Source: ZC4RG20 sp963782445
Lineage (GTDB): Bacteria > Pseudomonadota > Gammaproteobacteria > Steroidobacterales > Rariloculaceae
Direction of reading: 5' to 3'
Assembly: GCA_963782445.1 (NCBI GenBank)
Contig: CAWAJM010000001.1
Coordinates: 3,906,001-3,970,000, forward strand
DNA length: 64,000 bases
Both the position numbers and the translations under genes were made by a program. The first letter of the stretch is position 1. Each line of letters begins with the position of its first letter. Positions 7,871 through 17,481 of the stretch are shown here, piece by piece. The notes under the pieces were generated by a model. The model worked only from the letters and a program-made list of their open reading frames with translations. It ran no database searches and was not told the origin of the DNA.

Positions 7871-8654
7871 TTCGCGCCGCCTGATCCTGTGCGCCGACGA
7901 TTTCGCCCTCGCCGAGGACGTCTCTGCCGGCATTCTGCGGCTCGTCGAGGCCGGCCGCCTCTCCGCCGTGTCGTGTTTCGCGGACGCGCCCGGCTGGCCC
8001 GCCGCCGGCGCGCGGCTGCGCCGCTACGCGGGGCGCGTCGAGCTCGGCCTGCACTTCAACCTGACCGAGCGCTTCGGCTTCGGCGAACGACCGCTCGGCT
8101 ACTGGATGGCCGCATCGCTGCTCGGCGCCGTCGATACCGGTGCCGTGCGCCGGCATCTGCTGCGCCAGGCCGAGGCGTTCCGGAAGGTCGTCGGCGCGCC
8201 GCCGCGCTTCATAGACGGTCATCAGCACGTGCATGCATTTCCGCGGATCCGGACCGCGGTCGCGGCCGCCGCCGCGGAGCTCGGCGGGGCCGCGCCGATT
8301 CCGCTGCGCGACGTGCGCCGCTTCTACGGGCCGACGGACGCGCCGCTCAAGCGCCGCGTCATCGCCGCGCTGGCGCGCGCGGGGCGCGCGGCGCCGGCCG
8401 CGACAGCGTTCCTGAACACGGCCATGGCCGGAGACTACTCGCTGACGGCCGAGGCCGACTATGCCCGGCTCTTCGCGGGCTGGCTCGCCGCCGCCCCGGA
8501 CGGCGCGCTCATCATGTGCCATCCGGCCGCCGCCGACAGCCGCAGCGCGGGCGCGCGCGAGCTCGCATTTCTGGAATCGCCAGCCGCCGGCGCGCTGCTC
8601 GAGCGCTTTCGCTTCGCGCCCGCGCGAGCTCGAAAAGGACGCTGCGACGAATGA
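7863..8654 (+). CDS. ChbG/HpnK (YdjC-like) carbohydrate deacetylase, NaxD/LgmC-like
   Basis: A 263-residue deacetylase. The metal site is visible as CADDFA (Asp12/Asp13), GLHFNLT (His64) and IDGHQHVH (Asp118, His120, His122, His124). The family removes N-acetyl groups from sugars. Characterised members next to ArnT-type transferases, such as Francisella NaxD, deacetylate undecaprenyl-phosphate GalNAc before transfer to lipid A. Location in a coupled GT2 / ArnT-like / GtrA / deacetylase set supports that role here, with GlcNAc or GalNAc as likely substrate. HpnK-type or chitobiose roles are alternatives, but nothing nearby suggests hopanoid or chitin metabolism. Confidence 0.85.
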   Translation: MPDSRRLILCADDFALAEDVSAGILRLVEAGRLSAVSCFADAPGWPAAGARLRRYAGRVELGLHFNLTERFGFGERPLGYWMAASLLGAVDTGAVRRHLLRQAEAFRKVVGAPPRFIDGHQHVHAFPRIRTAVAAAAAELGGAAPIPLRDVRRFYGPTDAPLKRRVIAALARAGRAAPAATAFLNTAMAGDYSLTAEADYARLFAGWLAAAPDGALIMCHPAAADSRSAGARELAFLESPAAGALLERFRFAPARARKGRCDE

Positions 8655-8731
8655 CCGGAACCGGCCCGCGCGTCAAAAGCTGATAATCTTTGCACGCCCG
8701 CGGATCTTCCGCGGCCTCGAAAGGAGAAACG

Positions 8732-9925
8732 GTGCCCAACTCAACGCGCGCTGCGGCGCCCCGGCAGGCCGAGCCGCCCTTTCTGCCGTTCTCGCGGCCC
8801 TCGATCGCACCGGCCGACATCGCGGCCGTGACCGAGGTGCTCGAGAGCGGCTGGATCACGACGGGCGCCCGCTGCGCCGCGCTCGAGCAGGCCTTCGCCG
8901 CGCGCACGGGCGCCGCCCATGCCGTCGCGCTGACCTCGGCGACGGCCGGCATGCACCTGCTGCTGCACGCGCTCAGCATCGGCCCGGGCGACGAGGTGGT
9001 CACGCCCTCGATGACCTGGGTCTCGACCGTCAACCTCATCGTGCTGGCGGGCGCGACGCCCGTGTTCGTCGACGTCGACCGCGACACGCTCATGACGACG
9101 GCGGAACGCGTCGCCGAAGCGCTGACGCCGCGCACGCGGCTCATCGTGCCCGTGCATTTCGCGGGCGCACCGCTCGATCTCGCGCCGCTGCGCGAGCTCG
9201 CCGCGCACCGGGAGCTCCCGCTCGTCGAGGACGCCGCGCATGCGGCCGGCACCGAATATTCGGGCCGGCCCGTAGGGGCCGCCGGCACCGCGATCTTCTC
9301 GCTGCATCCGATCAAGAATTTCACGACGGGCGAAGGCGGCATCGTCTGCACGGATTCGGAACCGCTCGCCGCGCGGCTGCGGCGGCTGCGCTTCCACGGC
9401 CTCGGCGCGGACGCATACGACCGCGAGTCGCAGGGCCGCGCGCCGCAGGCCGAGGTGCAGGAACCCGGCTACAAGTACAACCTGCCGGACATGAACGCCG
9501 TGCTCGGACTCGGCCAGCTCGCGCGACTCGACGCGCTCAATGCCCGCCGCGCGGCGCTCGCGGCGCGTTACCGCGAGCTGCTCGCCGACGTAGACGGCGT
9601 GCTGCCGCTGGCCTTGCCGCCGTATCCGCTGCACCACGTCTGGCATCTGTTCATCGTGCGCATCGATGCCGAGCGCGCGGGCCTCGACCGCGACGAGTTC
9701 ATGGCACGCCTCAAAGCCCGCGGCATCGGCACGGGCCTGCATTTCCGCGCCGCGCACCTGCACCGGTACTACCGCGAGCATCACCCGCCGCAGCGCGCGC
9801 TGCCGAACACCGAATGGAACTCCGCGCGCGTATGCTCGCTGCCGCTGTTCCCGGACATGGCGGACACGGACGTTGACCGCGTCGTGGACGCGATCCGCGC
9901 CGTGCTGCACGAGGCCAAGCGATGA
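8732..9925 (+). CDS. arnB: UDP-L-Ara4O C-4'' aminotransferase (DegT/DnrJ family)
   Basis: A PLP enzyme of 397 residues that converts UDP-Ara4O to UDP-L-Ara4N in the polymyxin-resistance pathway. The substrate-binding start FLPFSRPSIAPADI, LESGWITTGARC, the cofactor segment LVEDAAHAAGTEY and the Schiff-base lysine in HPIKNFTTGEGG (Lys195) are clear. GTG 8732 is chosen because AAGGAG stands 5-6 nt upstream; the longer reading from 8690 has no SD. A GATAAT hexamer at 8682-8687 may be the -10 of an arn promoter. The stop overlaps arnC by 4 bases. Its place at the head of arnC-arnT-arnA-arnD makes the assignment firm. Confidence 0.92.
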   Translation: MPNSTRAAAPRQAEPPFLPFSRPSIAPADIAAVTEVLESGWITTGARCAALEQAFAARTGAAHAVALTSATAGMHLLLHALSIGPGDEVVTPSMTWVSTVNLIVLAGATPVFVDVDRDTLMTTAERVAEALTPRTRLIVPVHFAGAPLDLAPLRELAAHRELPLVEDAAHAAGTEYSGRPVGAAGTAIFSLHPIKNFTTGEGGIVCTDSEPLAARLRRLRFHGLGADAYDRESQGRAPQAEVQEPGYKYNLPDMNAVLGLGQLARLDALNARRAALAARYRELLADVDGVLPLALPPYPLHHVWHLFIVRIDAERAGLDRDEFMARLKARGIGTGLHFRAAHLHRYYREHHPPQRALPNTEWNSARVCSLPLFPDMADTDVDRVVDAIRAVLHEAKR

Positions 9926-11064
9926 CCCCCGAGCTCGTCTCCCTCGTCATCCCCGTGTACAACGAGCAGGCGAACCTGCCCGAGCTCATCGAGCGCTGCC
10001 TCGCCGTCGGTCGCGCGCTGCCCTACGCCTTCGAGCTCGTCCTCGTCGACGACGGCAGCGGCGACGATTCGGCCCGGCTCATCGCCGACGCGGCCGCGAA
10101 CGAGCCCGAGCACGTCGTCGGCGTGCTGTTGAACCGCAACTACGGCCAGCACGCCGCCGTGACCGCGGGCCTTGCCGAAGCGCGCGGCGACGTTGTCGTC
10201 ACGCTCGACGCGGATTTGCAGAATCCGCCCGAGGAGATTCCGAAGCTGCTCGAGGGTATCGCGGCCGGCTGCGACGTCGTCGGCGGCGTGCGCCGCCTGC
10301 GGCAGGACTCGCGCTTCCGCGTCGTCGCCTCGCGCCTTATGAACAAGCTCATGCGGCGCATGACGGGCGTCTACGTCGGCGACTACGGCTGCATGCTGCG
10401 GGCGTACCGGCGCGACATCGTCGACGCGATCCTGGCCTGCAACGAGCGCAGCGCCTACATTCCGGCGCTCGCCAACAGCTTCGCGGGCCGCATCGGCGAG
10501 GTCAAGGTAGATCACGCCGAGCGCCGTGCCGGCGAGTCGAAATACCGCCTGCTCTCGCTGCTGAACCTGTATTTCGACCTGCTCGTGAGCACGACGACGG
10601 CACCGCTGCGCCTGTTGAGCTTCATGGGCGTCGCGCTCGCGCTCGTCGGCGTCACCTTCGGCGTGCTGCTGCTCGGGCTGCGCTTCGTCTACGGGCCCGA
10701 GTGGGCGGCCCAGGGCGTGTTCACGATCTTCGCCGTGCTGTTCCTGTTCCTCGGCGTGCAGCTGCTCGGCATGGGGTTGCTCGGCGAGTATATCGGGCGC
10801 ATCTCGCGCGACGTGCAGGGCCGGCCCCGCTTCCTCGTGGCCGAGCGCCGGCGCGCGGGCCGGACGGAGACGGCGCTCGCCGCGGCCGCTGCCGAACGCA
10901 AAGCGCCGGGGCCGGCGGGCGAACCGTGGAGGCGGCGCGCCCGACCGGCGACGGAGCGCACGGCGGCGAGCGAACGGCCCCCCGCGCAAGCGGCGCCGGC
11001 CGAGCCCACGGCGGCGGAGCCCGCCTCGCCGGACCGGCCCGCGCGCGGCGAGGCGAGCCTGTGA
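9922..11064 (+). CDS. arnC: Undecaprenyl-phosphate L-Ara4FN transferase
   Basis: A 380-residue GT2 membrane enzyme that transfers 4-formamido-arabinose from UDP to undecaprenyl phosphate. Signatures: LVIPVYNEQANLPELIER, LVDDGSGDDS, LLNRNYGQHAAVTAGL, LDADLQNPPEEIP (metal-binding DAD) and GCMLRAYRRDIV. Two transmembrane helices lie at about 225-290. A Glu/Arg/Ala-rich C-terminal tail of about 60 residues goes beyond the usual family length and is probably disordered. It overlaps arnB and arnT by 4 bases each, so the three are translationally coupled. Confidence 0.92.
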   Translation: MTPELVSLVIPVYNEQANLPELIERCLAVGRALPYAFELVLVDDGSGDDSARLIADAAANEPEHVVGVLLNRNYGQHAAVTAGLAEARGDVVVTLDADLQNPPEEIPKLLEGIAAGCDVVGGVRRLRQDSRFRVVASRLMNKLMRRMTGVYVGDYGCMLRAYRRDIVDAILACNERSAYIPALANSFAGRIGEVKVDHAERRAGESKYRLLSLLNLYFDLLVSTTTAPLRLLSFMGVALALVGVTFGVLLLGLRFVYGPEWAAQGVFTIFAVLFLFLGVQLLGMGLLGEYIGRISRDVQGRPRFLVAERRRAGRTETALAAAAAERKAPGPAGEPWRRRARPATERTAASERPPAQAAPAEPTAAEPASPDRPARGEASL

Positions 11065-12713
11065 CCGCCGCGCAGAGACGGCTCGGCCTCGCCCTGCTCC
11101 TCGTGCTGTGCTTTCTCGGCGTGGGCCGTGCGCTCTGGACGCCCGACGAGCCGCGCGAAGCCGAAATCAGCCGCGAGATGGCCCTCTCGCCGCGCGTCGT
11201 GCCGACGCTGAACGGCCACGACTTCATCGAGAAGCCGCCGCTCTACTACTGGACCGTCGCGAGCGTCTACACGGCGGTCGGGGCTTCGCCGGCGGCGGCC
11301 CGCAGCGTCAGCGCGGCGGCGAGCTTCCTGACGCTGCTGCTCGTGTTTTTCTGGGGCCGCCGGGAGTTCTCCGAGCGCATCGGCTTCGCGGCCGCGCTCG
11401 GACTCGCGACGAGCACCCAGTTCCTGATCTCCTCGCACTGGATCGTCATCGATCCGCTGCTCATGCTGTTCACGACAGCCGCGCTGTGGGCCGGGTCGGA
11501 GCTCGTGCGCGGGCGCGGCGGGGCCCGAACCGTGGCGGCCTTCTACGCGGCGCTGACGCTCGCGCTCTGGACCAAGGGACTCATCGGGCCCGTGCTCATC
11601 GGCTTCGGGCTTCTCGCTTACGCGGCCGTACGCCGCAGCCTCGCACCGATCTTTCGCGTGCGCCCCTTTCTGGGCGTCGGCGTGCTCGTGCTCATGACGG
11701 GCGTCATCGCCGCACTGATCTGGCTGCAGTCGGGCGCCGCCGACGTGAGGGAGTGGCTCTGGGTCAACCACGTGCAGCGCTTCATCGCGCCGACCTATAC
11801 CGGCCACGATCAGCCGTTCTACTACTACCTCTCGGCCGTGCCGATCGCGGTCTTTCCATGGTGGATCCCGTTCGTCTCGCTTTTCAGGCCCTCGCGCTGG
11901 CGCGCGGTCGCCGCCCCGCGGCGCGAGATCGAGACCTTCCTCGGCGCCGTATGCCTCGGCATGGTGCTGATTCTCAGCGCCTCGGCGACGAAGCGTGCGC
12001 TCTATCTGCTGCCCATGCTGCCGCCCTTGTTCCTGCTGCTGGCCTCGCGCGCCGAGGCCTGGTGGGCCGCGCGCCCCGCCGGCGCGCTGCGGGGCAAGGC
12101 CTGGTGGACTCAGGCCGTGTTCGTCGTGCTGCTCGCCGCGGTGCCCACCGTGGCCGCGCTCGCCTATCTGCGCCGCCTCGCCCCCGGCGCGCTCGCATTT
12201 CTGGCCGTCGTCGCCGCGCTCGCGGCGGCGCTCGTCGTGTTCTCGCGCCGCGGCGCCCAGCGGCGCGCCCTCGAGGCGCTCGGGGCCTGCGCCGTCGCGG
12301 CCGCCGTCGGCCTGCTCGTCGTCGACACGCGGCTCGCCGAGCCGATCAAGAACATGACGCCGTTCGTGGCTTCCGTCACGCAGCACATCCCCGCCGGCGA
12401 GCCCATCTACGTCACGGGCGACATCGACGAGACCGTCAACGGCATCGTGCCGTTCGTGACGGGGAACCGGGTTGTTGAGACAATACCGTCCCGGATCCCC
12501 GAGCTCGCGCCGCGCTACGTCCTCGTGCAGGACAAGAACGGCGGCCGCACGGCGCCGCAGCTGCCGGCACCTTACGAGCTCGTCGTCGCGCGGCACTTCG
12601 GCCCGGGCCGTTACCTCGCGCTGTGGCGCCGGGGCACGGCCGCGCCGGCGCCCGTGCAGAGGCAGACGCAGGCGCAGGCGCCGCCCACCTCGGCGGTCGG
12701 CGCAGCGCCCTGA
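11061..12713 (+). CDS. arnT: Undecaprenyl-phosphate-Ara4N:lipid A transferase, first copy
   Basis: A 550-residue GT-C transferase starting at GTG 11061, overlapping arnC. The first periplasmic loop has WTPDEPREAEISREM with the acidic pair used by ArnT, then LNGHDFIEKPPLYYW. A second conserved loop is LWVNHVQRFIAPTYTGHDQPFYYYL. Many hydrophobic helices follow, ending in a periplasmic domain and a Pro/Gln/Ala-rich tail. In enterobacteria arnT follows arnD; here this copy lies between arnC and arnA, and a second arnT occupies the usual place at 15741. The two are clearly diverged, so they may use different acceptors or donors. Confidence 0.88.
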   Translation: MTAAQRRLGLALLLVLCFLGVGRALWTPDEPREAEISREMALSPRVVPTLNGHDFIEKPPLYYWTVASVYTAVGASPAAARSVSAAASFLTLLLVFFWGRREFSERIGFAAALGLATSTQFLISSHWIVIDPLLMLFTTAALWAGSELVRGRGGARTVAAFYAALTLALWTKGLIGPVLIGFGLLAYAAVRRSLAPIFRVRPFLGVGVLVLMTGVIAALIWLQSGAADVREWLWVNHVQRFIAPTYTGHDQPFYYYLSAVPIAVFPWWIPFVSLFRPSRWRAVAAPRREIETFLGAVCLGMVLILSASATKRALYLLPMLPPLFLLLASRAEAWWAARPAGALRGKAWWTQAVFVVLLAAVPTVAALAYLRRLAPGALAFLAVVAALAAALVVFSRRGAQRRALEALGACAVAAAVGLLVVDTRLAEPIKNMTPFVASVTQHIPAGEPIYVTGDIDETVNGIVPFVTGNRVVETIPSRIPELAPRYVLVQDKNGGRTAPQLPAPYELVVARHFGPGRYLALWRRGTAAPAPVQRQTQAQAPPTSAVGAAP

Positions 12714-12763
12714 CGCGCCGCGCTGCAGCTTTGACCAGTTTCGGACACCACGCAGAGAGACGC

Positions 12764-14800
12764 ATGCGAGCCATAGTTCTTGCCTACCACGAGATGGGAT
12801 GCGTCGGCATCGAAGCCTTGCTCGCCAACGGTTTCGAGATCGCGGCCGTCATCACGCACGCCGATGCCGACAACGAAAACGTCTGGTTCCGCTCCGTCGC
12901 GGAGCTCGCGGCACGTCATGACCTGCCGGTCTTCGCGCCCGACGACGTGAACCACCCGCTATGGCTCGACAAGCTGCGCGCGCTCGAGCCCGACGTCCTG
13001 TTCTCGTTCTACTACCGGCACCTGGTCTCCAAGGAGCTGCTCGCGATTCCGCGCGCCGGCTGCTTGAATCTGCACGGCTCGCTACTGCCGAAATACCGCG
13101 GCTGCGCGCCCGCAAACTGGGCGATCCTGAACGGCGAGACCGAGACCGGCGTCACGCTGCACTACATGACGACGAAGCCCGACGCGGGCGACATCGTGGG
13201 CCAGCGTCGCGTCCCAATTGCGCCGAAGGACGACGCCCGCACGCTCAACCAGAAGCTCGCGGCGGCGGCGCGTCCCATGCTCGATGAGTGCCTGCCGCTG
13301 ATCCTGAAGAGCGCGGCGCCGCGCATCAAGCAGGACGAAGCCGCGGCGACGTACTTCGGCCGGCGCAAGCCCGCGGACGGGGAGATCGACTGGCAGCGCC
13401 CGGCGCGCGAGATCGCGAACCTCGTGCGCGCCGTCACGCGCCCCTACCCGGGCGCCTTCACGCACGCCCGCACGCAGCAGGTCTTCGTCTGGGAAGCCGA
13501 GGCGCGCGAGGCCGGGCACGCGCGCCCGCCCGGCACGGTCGTCTCGACCGATCCGTTCGAGGTCGCCTGCGGCCGCGGCACGCTCCGCATCCGCTTCGGC
13601 CAACGCCGGGGCGGCGTGTATTGCAGCGGCGCGCAGCTTGCGACCGAGCTCAACATGGTCGAGGGGCTGCGCTTCGAGCCCGCGCGCGAGCGGCGCGCGC
13701 TGCGCCGACGCAAGACGCGAGTGCTGATTCTCGGCGTCAACGGCTTCATCGGCAATTTCCTCAGCGAGCGGCTGCTGGCCGAGGGAGGCTACGAGGTTCA
13801 CGGCATGGACCTCAACGACGGCGCGATCAAGCGCCTCGAGTCGCACGAGGGCTTCTATTTCCACGAGGGCGACATCGCGATCCATCGCGAGTGGATCGAA
13901 TATCACATCAAGAAGTGCGACGTCATCGTGCCGCTCGTCGCGATCGCGACGCCGATCGAGTACACGCGCAATCCTCTGCGCGTGTTCGAGCTCGACTTCG
14001 AGGAGAACCTGCGGGTCGTCCGGTATTGCGTGAAGTACGGCAAGCGGCTCATTTTCCCGTCGACCTCCGAGGTCTATGGCATGTGCGATGACGCCGAGTT
14101 CAACGAGGACACCTCGCGGCTCGTGCTCGGGCCGATCAACAAGCAGCGCTGGATCTATTCGGCCTCGAAGCAACTGCTCGACCGCGTGATCTGGGCCTAC
14201 GGGCAGCAGCAGGGGCTGAAGTTTACGCTGTTCCGGCCGTTCAACTGGATCGGTCCGCGCCTCGACTCGCTCGAGGCGGCGCGCATCGGCAGCTCGCGCG
14301 CGATCACGCAGCTGATCTTGAACCTCGTCGAAGGCACACCGCTGCTGCTCATCGACGGCGGCCGGCAAAAGCGCTGCTTCACCGACGTGTCCGAAGGCAT
14401 CGAATGCCTGTTCCGGATCATCGAGAACAAGGACGGCCGCTGCGACGGCGGCATCTTCAACGTCGGCAATCCGCAGAACGAGGCCAGCATTCGCGAGCTG
14501 GCCGAGCTGCTCGTCGAGAAGTTCGAGCGCCATCCGCTGCGCGACCGCTTCCCGCCGCTGGCCGGCATCAAGCAGATCGAGAGCAAGTCTTACTACGGCG
14601 CGGGCTACGAAGACGTGACGTTTCGCCGGCCCAGCATCGCGAACGCCAACAAGGTGCTCGACTGGCAGCCCGTGATCCCGCTCGAGGAATCGATCGAGCG
14701 CACGCTCGACTTCTTCCTGCGCGATCATCTCGCAGCCGTCGGCGGCCTCGAGCCCGCAGCGCCCGACGAGCCCGACGCGAGCGCCGAGACGGCGGCCTGA
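12764..14800 (+). CDS. arnA: Bifunctional UDP-Ara4N formyltransferase / UDP-glucuronate decarboxylase
   Basis: Two activities of the Ara4N route in a 678-residue protein (E. coli 660). The N-terminal formyltransferase has NLHGSLLPKYRG with Asn102 and His104, plus Asp140 in TKPDAGD, at exactly the E. coli numbers. The C-terminal NAD-dependent decarboxylase has the Rossmann GVNGFIG (about 323-329), Thr434 in STSEVYG, and Tyr465/Lys469 in YSASK, each two residues on from the E. coli positions. The ATG at 12764 gives the conserved start MRAIVLAYHEMG. The last 20 residues are an acidic Ala/Glu-rich tail. Confidence 0.96.
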   Translation: MRAIVLAYHEMGCVGIEALLANGFEIAAVITHADADNENVWFRSVAELAARHDLPVFAPDDVNHPLWLDKLRALEPDVLFSFYYRHLVSKELLAIPRAGCLNLHGSLLPKYRGCAPANWAILNGETETGVTLHYMTTKPDAGDIVGQRRVPIAPKDDARTLNQKLAAAARPMLDECLPLILKSAAPRIKQDEAAATYFGRRKPADGEIDWQRPAREIANLVRAVTRPYPGAFTHARTQQVFVWEAEAREAGHARPPGTVVSTDPFEVACGRGTLRIRFGQRRGGVYCSGAQLATELNMVEGLRFEPARERRALRRRKTRVLILGVNGFIGNFLSERLLAEGGYEVHGMDLNDGAIKRLESHEGFYFHEGDIAIHREWIEYHIKKCDVIVPLVAIATPIEYTRNPLRVFELDFEENLRVVRYCVKYGKRLIFPSTSEVYGMCDDAEFNEDTSRLVLGPINKQRWIYSASKQLLDRVIWAYGQQQGLKFTLFRPFNWIGPRLDSLEAARIGSSRAITQLILNLVEGTPLLLIDGGRQKRCFTDVSEGIECLFRIIENKDGRCDGGIFNVGNPQNEASIRELAELLVEKFERHPLRDRFPPLAGIKQIESKSYYGAGYEDVTFRRPSIANANKVLDWQPVIPLEESIERTLDFFLRDHLAAVGGLEPAAPDEPDASAETAA

Positions 14801-14823
14801 AGAGGTCGCGGGCAGCCCAGCCG

Positions 14824-15735
14824 ATGACCGGGCAGTCGGAGACCCTGCTGGGGCTGCGCGTCGACGTGGACACCTTCCGCGGCACGCGCGACGGCGTGCC
14901 TCGGCTGCTCGAGACGCTGGCCGCGCATGACGTCAAAGCCACGTTCTTCTTCACGCTCGGCCCCGACAACATGGGGCGGCATCTCTGGCGGCTCGCGAAG
15001 CCGCGCTTCGCGCTCAAGATGCTGCGCTCGAACGCCGCGAGCCTGTACGGCTGGGACATCCTGCTCGCGGGCACGGCCTGGCCCGGCCGGCGCATCGGCA
15101 CTCGCCTCGGCCCGGTCCTGCGGGCCGCGGCCGCGGCCGGCCACGAGGTCGGGCTGCACGCGTACGACCATCACCGCTGGCAGGCCGCGGCCAGGCGCTT
15201 GCCGCCCGAGGCGCTGCACCGCGAGATCGGCCTCGGGGTCGACGCGTTCGGCGAGACTTTCGGCCGGCCGCCCGACTGCTCGGCCGCGGCCGGCTGGGTC
15301 TGCGACGAGCGCGTGCTCGCGGCCAAGCAGGACTTCGGCTTTCGCTACAACAGCGACTGCCGCGGTGCGGCGCCGTTCGTGCCGGTCGTCGCGGGCCGGC
15401 GCTGTGCGCCGCAGGTCCCAACGACGCTGCCGACCTACGACGAAATCGTGGGCCGCAACGGCATCACGAACGAGAACTACAACGAGCGCCTGCTCGCGCT
15501 CGTGCGCCCAGGCCGTCTCAACGTACTGACCGTCCATGCCGAGGTCGAGGGCATCGCCTGCGCGCAGCTCTTCGGCGCCTTCCTGGCGGCCTCCCGGGCG
15601 CGCGGCGTGACACCCGTGCCGCTCGAGCGGCTGCTCTCGGCGGCCGGCGCGCTGCCCGAGGACGGCGTCGCGGCGGCGCCGATTGCCGGCCGCGAGGGCG
15701 AGGTCTGCTGGCAGCGCTCGGCGCTGGCCCACTGA
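14824..15735 (+). CDS. arnD: 4-deoxy-4-formamido-L-arabinose-phosphoundecaprenol deformylase
   Basis: A NodB-fold deformylase of 303 residues (E. coli about 296) that removes the formyl group from undecaprenyl-phosphate Ara4FN before transfer to lipid A. The motifs LRVDVDTFRGTRDGVP (metal Asp), TFFFTLGPDNMG, and EVGLHAYDHHRWQ (metal His) match ArnD closely, as does the later PDCSAAAGWVCDERV. It follows arnA by 23 nt and precedes the second arnT by 5 nt, the classical arnA-arnD-arnT order. Confidence 0.95.
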   Translation: MTGQSETLLGLRVDVDTFRGTRDGVPRLLETLAAHDVKATFFFTLGPDNMGRHLWRLAKPRFALKMLRSNAASLYGWDILLAGTAWPGRRIGTRLGPVLRAAAAAGHEVGLHAYDHHRWQAAARRLPPEALHREIGLGVDAFGETFGRPPDCSAAAGWVCDERVLAAKQDFGFRYNSDCRGAAPFVPVVAGRRCAPQVPTTLPTYDEIVGRNGITNENYNERLLALVRPGRLNVLTVHAEVEGIACAQLFGAFLAASRARGVTPVPLERLLSAAGALPEDGVAAAPIAGREGEVCWQRSALAH

Positions 15736-15740
15736 AGCCC

Positions 15741-17471
15741 GTGCTGCGCGCGCTCGACACCGCCCGCCGGCCCGCGACCGCCGGCGTCCCCGGCGCGAAG
15801 CTCGAAGCCGCGCGCGACCGGCGCGTCGCGGCCGCGCTGCTGCTGCTGTACCTCGTCCTGTACCTGCTGCCGCTCGGCATCCGGCCCATGGCGAGCCCCG
15901 ACGAGGTCCGCTACGGCGCGATCGCGCACGAGATGCTCGCGCACGGCGACTGGATCTCGCCGCGCTTCGACGGGGTGCGCTACTTCGAGAAGCCCGTGCT
16001 CGGCTATTGGCTCGACGCGGCCTCGTTCGCCGTGTTCGGCGAGTCGCCGTTCGCCCTGAGGCTGCCCGGCGCACTCGCCACCGGCCTTACAGCGCTCATC
16101 GTTTTCGGCCTCGCGCGGCGCTACGTCTCGCGCTTAGCAGCCGGAGTCGGGGCCGCGATCTACCTCACGACCTTCCTCGTCGCAGGCATCGGCACGTTCG
16201 CCGTGCTCGACGCGTTCCTCGCGCTGTTCCTGACGGGCGCGCTCGCGAGCTTCTTCGTCGCGACCGAGACGCCCGATGCAGGCCGGCGCCGGCGCTGGCT
16301 CGCGATGTGCGGCGCAGCCTGCGGCGCGGCCTTTCTCGTCAAGGGTTTTCTCGCCCTCGCGATCCCGGTGCTCGTCGCCGGACCCTATCTCGCCGCGCGG
16401 CGGCGCTGGCGCACGTTGTGGACCGCACCATGGTGGCCCATCGCCGTCGCAGCGCTCGTGGCGCTGCCCTGGTCCGTCGCGATTGCGCTGCGCGAGCCCG
16501 ACTTCTGGCACTACTTCTTCTGGGTCGAGCACATCCAGCGCTTCACGGCCAGCGACGCCCAGCATGCACAGCCGTTCTGGTACTACTTCGCCTGGCTGCC
16601 GATCGCCGGCTGGCCGTGGCTCTGGCTGCTCCCGGCCGCGCTGCTCGGCCTCGCCAAAGGCCGGGCGGAGTTTCCCGAGCGCACGCGCGCCCTGCTCTGG
16701 TACGCCGCGGCCTGGGCCGGGCTGCCGCTGCTGTTCTTCTCGCTCTCCAAGGGCAAGCTGCCGACCTACATCCTGCCCTGCTTCGCGCCGCTGGCCGTGC
16801 TGCTGGCGGCCGGGCTCGAGCGCGCCCTGCCGGGTCCCGGGCGGCGGGCGTTCTCGATTGCGGCCGGCCTCGTCGCGGCCGTCTTCGCCGCCCTCGGCGG
16901 CGCGCTGCTCGCCGCTCAGGCCGGCGCCCTCGCGCAGCCGGTCTTCGGGCCCGCGGAACGTCTCAAGCTGGCCGCGTTCGTGTTGTTCATGGCGGCCGGA
17001 GCCGCCTGCGGCCTCTACGCCGTGCTCGCGCGCGCACGCGGCCGACGGCTCGCGGCGTTCGCGGGCACGGGGGCGGCGCTCATACTGCCGCTGCAGGTCG
17101 CGCCGCCGCAGCGGGCGCTCGATAACGTCTCCCCATCGCTGGCCGTCACGCGCTACGCCGAGGCCGCGCCCGACGCGCTCGTCGTGTCCGATGCGCCGCT
17201 GTTCGGCACGGCCGCCTGGGTTCTCGGGCGGGACGACATCTATGTCCTGAGCCCGGGCGAGATCGAGTACGGCCTCTCGTATCCGCAGAGCCGGGACCGC
17301 CTTCTGGACGCCGCGGCGTTCGCCCGCCTCGTAGCCGCGAACCGCGGCCGCCGGCCGATCCTCGTGGTATGCGGGCGCGCGACCGACCGCGAAATCGCTC
17401 CACTCATGCCGCCTCGCGCCCGCCGATCGCAACACGGCGAGGTCGTGTTCTGGCATATTCCGCCCGCATGA
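15741..17471 (+). CDS. arnT: Undecaprenyl-phosphate-Ara4N:lipid A transferase, second copy
   Basis: A 576-residue ArnT in the standard position between arnD and arnE. The start is GTG 15741, 5 nt after arnD. After a 30-residue hydrophilic leader come the first helix, then SPDEVRYGAIAHEMLAHGDWISPRF and YFEKPVLGYWLDA, with the acidic catalytic loop. The second loop reads HYFFWVEHIQRFTASDAQHAQPFWYY, and FSLSKGKLPTYILP is also typical. A periplasmic alpha/beta domain closes the protein. By position and motif fit this is the better candidate for the Ara4N-specific enzyme; the role of the other copy is open. Confidence 0.92.
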   Translation: MLRALDTARRPATAGVPGAKLEAARDRRVAAALLLLYLVLYLLPLGIRPMASPDEVRYGAIAHEMLAHGDWISPRFDGVRYFEKPVLGYWLDAASFAVFGESPFALRLPGALATGLTALIVFGLARRYVSRLAAGVGAAIYLTTFLVAGIGTFAVLDAFLALFLTGALASFFVATETPDAGRRRRWLAMCGAACGAAFLVKGFLALAIPVLVAGPYLAARRRWRTLWTAPWWPIAVAALVALPWSVAIALREPDFWHYFFWVEHIQRFTASDAQHAQPFWYYFAWLPIAGWPWLWLLPAALLGLAKGRAEFPERTRALLWYAAAWAGLPLLFFSLSKGKLPTYILPCFAPLAVLLAAGLERALPGPGRRAFSIAAGLVAAVFAALGGALLAAQAGALAQPVFGPAERLKLAAFVLFMAAGAACGLYAVLARARGRRLAAFAGTGAALILPLQVAPPQRALDNVSPSLAVTRYAEAAPDALVVSDAPLFGTAAWVLGRDDIYVLSPGEIEYGLSYPQSRDRLLDAAAFARLVAANRGRRPILVVCGRATDREIAPLMPPRARRSQHGEVVFWHIPPA

Positions 17472-17481
17472 GAGGTCTGCC

